This document shows positions 1-5,305 of a stretch of DNA of 6,268 bases, piece by piece; positions within the stretch are counted from its first letter, which is position 1, and the number at the start of each line of letters is the position of its first letter. The stretch comes from Chloroflexota bacterium (GTDB lineage: Bacteria; Chloroflexota; Dehalococcoidia; Lucifugimonadales; JADFKI01). The stretch spans positions 1 through 6,268 of the forward strand of contig JAGGDZ010000369.1 of NCBI GenBank assembly GCA_024648655.1, in the 5' to 3' direction. Position numbers and translations under genes: made by a program. Under the pieces are notes generated by a model. It searched no databases. It worked only from the letters and a program-made list of their open reading frames with translations, and was not told the origin of the DNA.

Positions 1-3000
1 TTGCAATCCGGAACCCCGCCCCAAGCTCAGTCGCATCCAGCATAGCCCGCAGCCGCTTCTCCGCAGGCTCTGTCATGCTCCCCGACGGCGGCACCAGCAG
101 GTAGCAGTACGCCCTGCGCGCGCTTCGCCCCACACGTCCCCGAAGCTGGTACAGCTGAGACAGCCCCAGCGTATCCGCCCGGTTGATGATGAGCGTATTC
201 ACGTTTGGTATATCCAGCCCTGACTCGATGATAGTTGTGCAAACCAGCACATCCAGCTTCCCCTCCGCGAACTCCAGCATCACATCCTCAAGCTCGCTCT
301 CGTTCATCTGTCCGTGCCCAACACCCACGCGCGCCTCCGGCACCAGCCGCCCGATATGCCGAGCCATATAGTCGATGTTATAGACTCGGTTGTGCAGGAA
401 ATACACCTGCCCCTGCCTGTCGATCTCCCGCAGTATCGCCTCCCGTATCAGTGCGTCGCTCATCTCCGACACATAAGTCTTGATAGGCAGCCGCTCCTCC
501 GGCGGAGTCTCCATCGTGCTCATGTCCCGCACGCCCGCCAGCGCCATGTGCAGACTGCGCGGTATTGGCGTCGCTGTCAGTGTCAGCACATCCACCTCCT
601 GCCGCATCCGCTTCAGACGCTCCTTGTGCGCCACCCCGAATCGCTGCTCTTCGTCCACGATGACAAGCCCCAACTCCTTGAACCGCACATCCTTCTGTAT
701 CAGCCGGTGCGTCCCGATGCAGATGTCCACCTTGCCGTCGGCAAGACGTTCCACAACGCTACGCTGCTCCTGCTGCGTCCGGAATCGGCTCAGCACCTCC
801 ACCTGCGTGGGAAACGCGCTCAACCGCTGCGAGAATGTCGCGTAATGCTGCTGCGCCAGCACCGTAGTCGGCACCAGAACCGCAACTTGCTTCCCATCCA
901 TCACCGCCTTGAACGCCGCCCGCAGCGCAATCTCTGTCTTCCCGTACCCCACATCGCCGCATACCAGCCGATCCATCGGCTTAGCCGACTCCATATCCGC
1001 CTTCACTTCCTCGATAGTGCGGCGCTGGTCCGCCGTCTCCTCGAACGGGAACGATTCCTCCAGCTCCGACTGCCACTGCGCGTCCGGCACAAACGAATGC
1101 CCTTCCGCAAGCTCACGTGCCGCGTACAGTGCCAGCAACTCCGACGCCATCTCCCGTGTAGAGCGTTCCGCGCGCGCCTTCGCGCGCCGCCACTCCTGCG
1201 TTCCAAGTCGGGTCAGGCTCGGTGGCCTGTCCAAAGGCGCGATATACGGCGCAACCCTGTCCAGATGCTCCAGAGGCACATACAGTTTGTCGTCATTCGC
1301 GTACTCGATGTAAAGGTACTCCCTGTCATCATCACCGTTCCCCTCTCCCTTCACACCCCTCACCGTGCCCATGAACCTCCCGATCCCGTGCTCCACGTGC
1401 ACCACATAGTCCCCCGGCGAAAGCTCCGACAGAAATGCGTCCCTAGCCGCGCGCACCGACCGCCGCCGCGTCCGCCTCTGCTTCGCCACTCCGAATATCT
1501 CCGCATCGCTGAACACTACCAGCCGCCCATCCCACTCTTTTCCATCAAGCGGCATCGAGAACCCGTCGCTTAGCCCACCAGCAGACGACTGCATCAGCGT
1601 TATGCTTCCCGCGTTAGGCACACTGTCCAACCCGTCCACCAACGATACATCAACGCCCTCACCGCCAAATATCTCCGACAGCCGCCGCGAGTGACTGCTC
1701 ACCGCCACCACAGTCGCCCCATCCTCCTCAATCAGCTCCCAAACATCCTCCACGAACCGCTCCAAGTTCCCATAATAATTCGCGGCAGCAACAAACGGCA
1801 TCTTGAGGGTTTCGCTCTTGGCGAGCCTGTCGAACCGCCCGTCCTCCGCCCGGTCCGCCCAGTTAGCCCCCTCCCCCTCCAGAGGCGACACCACTTCCGA
1901 ACCTACCTGAAAGTCAAGCCGCTGTCCAAAACGCTCGAACTGCGCCTCCACATCGCTCCACGACAGGTGCGAAGACGGAAAATTGCGCGGCAGCTCACCC
2001 CGACCTTCCTTCGTCTCCCGCAGCTGATGCCCCCGCTCCTGTATTTCCCATGCCGCGTCCGCGATCTCGTCGGGTTTGTATGCCACCAGCACAGCACCGC
2101 CGCCCGCCCACGCAGCGCCCTCTGTAAAATAGTCCGCAAGCCCGCCCGAGTTGAAGAACCCCGCGTAAAACCCCTGCTCTTCCACCTCTTGTCCCTCCAT
2201 CAGCAGCTCAAGCTCCTCGCGAATGCGCGACTGAACGCCCGGAGTGCAATTGCCGACATCCACACGCGCAGCCAGCCGCTCCAGCTCTCCGTAAGGTGTC
2301 ATCGCGGGCAGAATCTCATGAGCGGGCGTAATCCGTATCGACTCCACCACCTCACCCGACCGCTGCGTAGTCGGATCAAACTTCCGTATGCTGTCAACCT
2401 CGTTGCCCCACAACTCGATTCGTGCGGGCATCTCCGAATCCACCGGAAATACATCAATAATCCCTCCGCGTCTGCTCACCACGCCCGGCGCATAAACTGC
2501 CGACTCGAACCTGTACCCCAGCCGCCGCCACAAGTCTAGCAACTCCCCAAGCTCCACTTCTTCGCCTCGCCGCAGCGTGTGACTGCTCGCTTCCGCTACA
2601 TCCCGCCCGAGCGTTCGCTGCATCAGCGCACCCACCGACGCCACGACCACAACGCCGGGCACGTCGGTATCGTCTGTCGCTATCGCCGCCAGAACCCGCA
2701 ACCTCTGATGCACCGTCTCCATATCCGAGTCCAGCCGCTCAAATGGCAGAATCTCCGACTCCGCGAAATGCAGCAAGCCCGCATCTTCCCCACACCACGC
2801 CACCAGCTGCTCGTGTAGCCTGCGAGCGTCTTCAGGACGCGGCGCGACCACCAGCATAGGCGCATCCACATCCCGTCGCAGCGTCCCAAGCGTAAACGCC
2901 GCAGCCTTTGCGGACGCTTCCACTGCCAGCCTGCGGGCGCCGCTTCTCAGCTCGTCCCGCAGACGGCAATACTCCGGCACACCATCCAAAAGCTCCCGCA

Positions 3001-3016
3001 ACACCCCAATCATCAT
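1..3016 (-). CDS. mfd: Transcription-repair coupling factor Mfd (C-terminus outside window)
   Basis: Mfd is an ATP-driven DNA translocase. It binds stalled RNA polymerase, pushes it off the template and recruits UvrA for nucleotide excision repair. The minus-strand frame is open for 1005 codons from ATG 3016 to the left edge, with no stop or frameshift seen. The N-terminal UvrB-like module includes LPFERL (about residues 90-95) and GIIDVFPV (185-192). The RNA-polymerase-interacting domain begins near GDYVVHVEHGIGRF (from 535). The RecG-like motor has Walker A GDVGYGKTE (687-695, Lys693), Walker B DEEQ (788-791), TATPIPR (814-820), TTIIESGLDIPN (from 927) and GRVGRS (960-965). Sequence stops at ELGAGFRIA, just before the expected MRDLEIRGAGN-like stretch and the C-terminal TRCF domain, so perhaps 150-200 residues are missing. 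An in-frame TAA at 3029-3031 rules out an upstream start. A weak ribosome site AAGGG (3026-3030) lies 9 nt before ATG 3016; ATG 3013 is an alternative. Third codon positions are G-rich, unlike the C-rich plus-strand genes. Confidence 0.98.
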   Translation of the reverse strand, partial: MMIGVLRELLDGVPEYCRLRDELRSGARRLAVEASAKAAAFTLGTLRRDVDAPMLVVAPRPEDARRLHEQLVAWCGEDAGLLHFAESEILPFERLDSDMETVHQRLRVLAAIATDDTDVPGVVVVASVGALMQRTLGRDVAEASSHTLRRGEEVELGELLDLWRRLGYRFESAVYAPGVVSRRGGIIDVFPVDSEMPARIELWGNEVDSIRKFDPTTQRSGEVVESIRITPAHEILPAMTPYGELERLAARVDVGNCTPGVQSRIREELELLMEGQEVEEQGFYAGFFNSGGLADYFTEGAAWAGGGAVLVAYKPDEIADAAWEIQERGHQLRETKEGRGELPRNFPSSHLSWSDVEAQFERFGQRLDFQVGSEVVSPLEGEGANWADRAEDGRFDRLAKSETLKMPFVAAANYYGNLERFVEDVWELIEEDGATVVAVSSHSRRLSEIFGGEGVDVSLVDGLDSVPNAGSITLMQSSAGGLSDGFSMPLDGKEWDGRLVVFSDAEIFGVAKQRRTRRRSVRAARDAFLSELSPGDYVVHVEHGIGRFMGTVRGVKGEGNGDDDREYLYIEYANDDKLYVPLEHLDRVAPYIAPLDRPPSLTRLGTQEWRRAKARAERSTREMASELLALYAARELAEGHSFVPDAQWQSELEESFPFEETADQRRTIEEVKADMESAKPMDRLVCGDVGYGKTEIALRAAFKAVMDGKQVAVLVPTTVLAQQHYATFSQRLSAFPTQVEVLSRFRTQQEQRSVVERLADGKVDICIGTHRLIQKDVRFKELGLVIVDEEQRFGVAHKERLKRMRQEVDVLTLTATPIPRSLHMALAGVRDMSTMETPPEERLPIKTYVSEMSDALIREAILREIDRQGQVYFLHNRVYNIDYMARHIGRLVPEARVGVGHGQMNESELEDVMLEFAEGKLDVLVCTTIIESGLDIPNVNTLIINRADTLGLSQLYQLRGRVGRSARRAYCYLLVPPSGSMTEPAEKRLRAMLDATELGAGFRIA

Positions 3017-3030
3017 GCGATTACACCCTT

Positions 3031-3069
3031 AATCCTATCCATAATCCTATCCATCCTGTCAGTCCTGTC
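3031..3069. repeat. Short tandem repeat upstream of mfd (12-bp unit plus TCCTGTC pair)
   Basis: The 12-mer AATCCTATCCAT occurs twice with no spacer (3031-3042 and 3043-3054). It runs straight into two copies of TCCTGTC (3054-3060 and 3063-3069). Read on the mfd strand these are GGATAGGATT and GACAGGA-type units. The array sits only 14 bases before the mfd start codon, so it lies in the probable 5' untranslated region of mfd. Similar ATCCTG units recur in the gap at 5271-5298. I recall degenerate ACAGGATT-type intergenic repeats from several environmental bacterial genomes, but membership in such a family is inference. Confidence 0.75.
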
Positions 3070-3127
3070 CCACTCAACGCACAGTAAGGCCTCCCCAACA
3101 CCCACTCGGTCGGGCAAGCCCCTATAG

Positions 3128-3136
3128 ATTCTACCA
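3128..3136 (-). promoter_or_regulatory. Possible extended -10 promoter element for mfd
   Basis: On the minus strand this reads TGGTAGAAT, a TGn extended -10 followed by TAGAAT (5 of 6 matches to TATAAT). No good -35 hexamer was found 16-18 bases upstream, although extended -10 promoters can work without one. Transcription would begin about 105 bases before the mfd ATG. An alternative is CTGACA (plus positions 3057-3062) with TAGGAT (3032-3037), but its 19-base spacer is poor. Confidence 0.3.
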
Positions 3137-3190
3137 TCTGATTCCGGCAAGCTTAAAGTAAAATTTGCCTTAACAAATTATTAAAACTTG

Positions 3191-3219
3191 TTCAAAAACC
3201 ATCTAGACGCTGATATAAT
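3191..3219 (+). promoter_or_regulatory. Strong sigma-70-type promoter for the DUF5679 gene
   Basis: A perfect TATAAT (3214-3219) is preceded by TG at 3211-3212, giving the extended -10 form TGATATAAT. Seventeen bases upstream is TTCAAA (3191-3196), matching 4 of 6 positions of TTGACA. The flanking DNA is the most AT-rich in the window, which would help melting and upstream contacts. Transcription should start near 3226, leaving an untranslated leader of about 63 bases before ATG 3289. The gene nearest downstream on this strand is the DUF5679 microgene. Confidence 0.75.
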
Positions 3220-3275
3220 AATCCGCATTCCCCTTGACCGCCGCCAAGAGTTGAGTCACATAACATCAAAATTTT

Positions 3276-3281
3276 GGAGGG
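3276..3281 (+). promoter_or_regulatory. Strong Shine-Dalgarno GGAGGG
   Basis: GGAGGG lies 7 bases before ATG 3289, the ideal spacing. It is the only strong ribosome binding site in the window and fixes the start of the 47-codon gene. The GMC and kinase genes have none. Confidence 0.9.
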
Positions 3282-3288
3282 AAGATTG

Positions 3289-3432
3289 ATGGAAGCTTAT
3301 TGTCTCAAGTGCCGCGCATCCCGCGAAGTCAAGAACCCTGAAGAAGTCGTACTCAAAAATGGTCGCCCCGCGACACGAGGCAGTTGCACCGTCTGCGATG
3401 CATCCGTTTTCCGCATCGGCAAGTCCTCTTGA
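3289..3432 (+). CDS. DUF5679 family zinc-ribbon microprotein, 47 aa
   Basis: The protein begins MEAYCLKCRASREV and ends CTVCDASVFRIGKSS. It has two CxxC pairs (Cys5/Cys8 and Cys33/Cys36) separated by a short stretch containing LKNGRPATRG, the layout of a small zinc ribbon holding one metal ion. From memory this matches the DUF5679 family in length, in both Cys pairs, in the K-NGRPA core and in the FRIGK tail. The function of the family is unknown. Similar ribbons are found at the ends of topoisomerase I, so nucleic-acid binding is a guess. The start is fixed by GGAGGG 7 bases upstream, and a near-consensus promoter lies about 63 bases further up, so strong expression is likely. It is divergent from mfd with 272 bases between the start codons. 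The next gene on its strand is 263 bases away and probably separately transcribed. Confidence 0.92.
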   Translation: MEAYCLKCRASREVKNPEEVVLKNGRPATRGSCTVCDASVFRIGKSS

Positions 3433-3469
3433 TAACCTACATTTCCACTCATCCGTGTTTCCAAGACTG

Positions 3470-3499
3470 AGCAGAGTTCGCAGTTCCGCCAACTCTGCT
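3470..3499. other. Inverted repeat, 9-bp perfect stem with 12-base loop
   Basis: AGCAGAGTT (3470-3478) pairs perfectly with AACTCTGCT (3491-3499). It sits 37 bases after the DUF5679 stop codon, where a transcription terminator would be expected. No T-tract follows (TAATGTCTGACAG comes next), so it is not a canonical intrinsic terminator. It could be a processing or mRNA-stability hairpin, or chance. Confidence 0.4.
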
Positions 3500-3517
3500 A
3501 ATGTCTGACAGTCTGTT

Positions 3518-3535
3518 ATCACTCCTCAAAGTGAT
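3518..3535. other. Inverted repeat, 6-bp perfect stem with 6-base loop
   Basis: ATCACT (3518-3523) pairs with AGTGAT (3530-3535) around CCTCAA. It follows the 9-bp inverted repeat by 18 bases, with the small palindrome TGTCTGACA (3502-3510) between them. There is no T-tract. It may belong to a terminator region or a protein-binding site, but short stems like this also arise by chance. Confidence 0.25.
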
Positions 3536-3680
3536 TCCGGTCCAGTTCGCCCCTAACCTCTTCGCCGACGCCTTTGAGGGACCAAACGCCCGCAGCCCCT
3601 AGCCGGACTTCCGTATGTTTTGTTCTCCTTTGTGCCTTTCTGTGGCTATCCCGCCCCAACAACTGGATACTGACAACCTG

Positions 3681-3689
3681 TGTTACCAT
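3681..3689 (+). promoter_or_regulatory. Possible extended -10 for a leaderless GMC transcript
   Basis: TGTTACCAT has TG one base before TACCAT, which matches 4 of 6 positions of TATAAT. A start point 7 bases downstream would fall on the A of ATG 3696, giving a leaderless mRNA. This fits the lack of any Shine-Dalgarno before that ATG. No -35 is visible at 17-18 bases, so support is weak. Confidence 0.22.
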
Positions 3690-3695
3690 ATAGCC

Positions 3696-5234
3696 ATGCG
3701 ATACGACACAATCGTGATAGGTGGCGGCTCCGCGGGCGCGGTCATTGCGGCGCGTCTTTCCGAAGATCCCGCGCACTCCGTCCTACTGCTCGAAGCCGGC
3801 GCAGACTACCCCGACTTCAACGACATGCCCGACGACATCAAGCTTGGGCTTGGCACCGGCGCAGACTTCTTCAACATCGAAGACCGCCACAACTGGCTCT
3901 TCACCGGCAAGGCGACCGACACTGCCCCACCGATGGACGTCCCGCGCGGCAAAGTCATGGGCGGCACCAGCGCCATCAACGGCCAGGTCTTCCTCCGCGC
4001 CATCCCCGACGACTTCGACTACTGGGTCTCGCTAGGCAATGAAGAGTGGCGTTTTGAGGACGTCCTGCCATATTTTCGCAAGCTCGAAACCGACATGGAC
4101 TTCCAGGACGACTTCCACGGCAGCGATGGCCCCATCATCGCCAAGCGCCACAAGCTCGAAGACCTGCTCACCGACCAGATTGCCTTTTACAACGCCTGTA
4201 TCGAGGCCGGCTTTCCCGCCAACCCCGACCACAACCACCCGGACGCCACCGGTGTCGGCCCCTACGCCCTCAACAACCCCAATGGCATCCGCTGGAGCAC
4301 CGCGCTCGGCTACATCAACCCCGCCCGCCATCGCCTCAACCTTACCATCCGCGCCAACTGCGCCGTACAGCGCATCTTACTGTCCTCAGACGGACCGGAC
4401 GAGAAACGAGCAATCGGCGTCGAAGTCGTAAGCGGCGGCGAGCGCTTCAATGTCGAGGCAGGGGAGGTCGTCCTCAGCGCCGGCGCGGTCGGCTCGCCCC
4501 ACCTGCTCATGCTCTCCGGCATCGGCGACACCAAACAACTTGAAGCCGCAGGCATCACGGTAACCCACAATCTGTCCGGCGTCGGAAAGAACCTGCGCGA
4601 CCATCCCGCCGTAACTGTACGCTGGCACTGCAATCCCGAATTCCCCATCCCGCCCGATGGCGTCGGCGCGCAGAAAGTTGCCCTCCGCTACACCGCCGAA
4701 GGCTCGCACCTGCACAACGACATGATCAAGGTCATGCGCTTCAACTCCGACGAACGCCTGCTTCTCATGTCGGTCGGCATCTACCTTGCCCTGTCCGCCG
4801 GTCAACTCCGCATCGTCTCGCCCGACCCGTTCGTTCAGCCCGAGCTGGACTACAATTATCTCAGCGACCCTTTCGACATCGAGCGCCTGCGAAACGGAGT
4901 TCGACTCGCACACAGCCTCGCCGAACATCCCGAAATGGCGCAGATTATACACTCGCCGCAAGAACCTACATCCGCGCAGCTCGAATCCGACGACTCCCTC
5001 GACGAGTGGATCCGCCGCACCGTAGCCACCATGCATCACATCTCCTGCACTTGCAAGATGGGCCCTGCGTCCGACCCGCTCGCCGTAGTTGACCAGCACG
5101 GGCGCGTCCACGGCATACATGGCCTCCGCATAGCCGACGCATCCATCATGCCCGACTGCCCGCGCGCCAACACCAACGTAACCACCATGATGATCGGCGA
5201 GCGTATCGCCGACTTCATAAAGTCCGGTGGCTAA
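3696..5234 (+). CDS. GMC-family FAD-dependent alcohol dehydrogenase/oxidase (BetA-like), 512 aa
   Basis: Glucose-methanol-choline (GMC) enzymes use FAD to oxidise an alcohol to an aldehyde or further. The FAD-binding Rossmann motif IGGGSAG lies at residues 8-14, and the acidic residue that binds the adenosine ribose is Glu33 in LLLEAG. GMC signature 1 is GKVMGGTSAINGQVFL (85-100), and signature 2 is GAVGSPHLLMLSGIG (263-277). The C-terminal active site reads MHHISCTCKMG (446-456). His448 is the probable catalytic base and Asn494 in NTNVTT the partner, followed by MMIGERIAD. HxSCTCKMG and DASIMP resemble E. coli choline dehydrogenase BetA from memory, but the substrate cannot be assigned. Length is slightly below the usual 530-560, with a compact substrate domain (about 305-440). 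No signal peptide is seen, so it is probably cytoplasmic. ATG 3615 is in frame but adds 27 unrelated residues; ATG 3696 is preferred because the first beta strand begins at once. It lacks a Shine-Dalgarno and has C-rich third codon positions. Confidence 0.95.
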   Translation: MRYDTIVIGGGSAGAVIAARLSEDPAHSVLLLEAGADYPDFNDMPDDIKLGLGTGADFFNIEDRHNWLFTGKATDTAPPMDVPRGKVMGGTSAINGQVFLRAIPDDFDYWVSLGNEEWRFEDVLPYFRKLETDMDFQDDFHGSDGPIIAKRHKLEDLLTDQIAFYNACIEAGFPANPDHNHPDATGVGPYALNNPNGIRWSTALGYINPARHRLNLTIRANCAVQRILLSSDGPDEKRAIGVEVVSGGERFNVEAGEVVLSAGAVGSPHLLMLSGIGDTKQLEAAGITVTHNLSGVGKNLRDHPAVTVRWHCNPEFPIPPDGVGAQKVALRYTAEGSHLHNDMIKVMRFNSDERLLLMSVGIYLALSAGQLRIVSPDPFVQPELDYNYLSDPFDIERLRNGVRLAHSLAEHPEMAQIIHSPQEPTSAQLESDDSLDEWIRRTVATMHHISCTCKMGPASDPLAVVDQHGRVHGIHGLRIADASIMPDCPRANTNVTTMMIGERIADFIKSGG

Positions 5235-5270
5235 CAAAGTCCCTTATCTCTTGGCGGTGACGAACATCCC

Positions 5271-5298
5271 TTATCCTGAATCCTGATTATCCTGTTAG
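5271..5298. repeat. Short ATCCTG repeat cluster between the GMC and kinase genes
   Basis: Three ATCCTG units fall within 28 bases (5273-5278, 5280-5285 and 5289-5294), the first and third each preceded by TT or TTA. The cluster fills the 71-base gap between the GMC stop codon and the kinase ATG, and resembles the repeat next to the mfd start. No terminator-like hairpin with a T-tract was seen here, which leaves read-through from the GMC gene into the kinase possible. Confidence 0.6.
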
Positions 5299-5305
5299 TT
5301 TCTCC

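Noticed and set aside
1168..1190. GC-rich alternating CGCGCG tract with inverted symmetry, possibly a hairpin or Z-DNA element
   Set aside because: It encodes an Ala/Arg/Lys-rich part of Mfd in frame and is explained by the amino acid content plus high-GC codon use.
314..1573. A 419-codon plus-strand open frame rich in Arg, His, Leu and Pro
   Set aside because: It lies antisense to mfd, whose domains and motifs are unmistakable on the other strand. The long frame is a by-product of the G-rich codon use of mfd.
1691..2539. A 282-codon plus-strand open frame
   Set aside because: It is also antisense to mfd, with low-complexity Arg/Leu/Pro/His composition and no recognisable domain.
3615..3695. 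An N-terminal extension of the GMC protein from ATG 3615
   Set aside because: The 27 extra residues do not resemble the family or a convincing signal peptide, and no ribosome site precedes this ATG. The FAD-binding beta strand starts right after ATG 3696.
3256..3776. Two small minus-strand open frames (3256-3522 and 3519-3776)
   Set aside because: They overlap the DUF5679 gene and the start of the GMC gene in antisense, and lack ribosome sites or recognisable domains.
4386..5237. A 283-codon minus-strand open frame
   Set aside because: It lies antisense to the GMC gene, which carries both family signatures and catalytic residues. The shadow frame has no recognisable motif.
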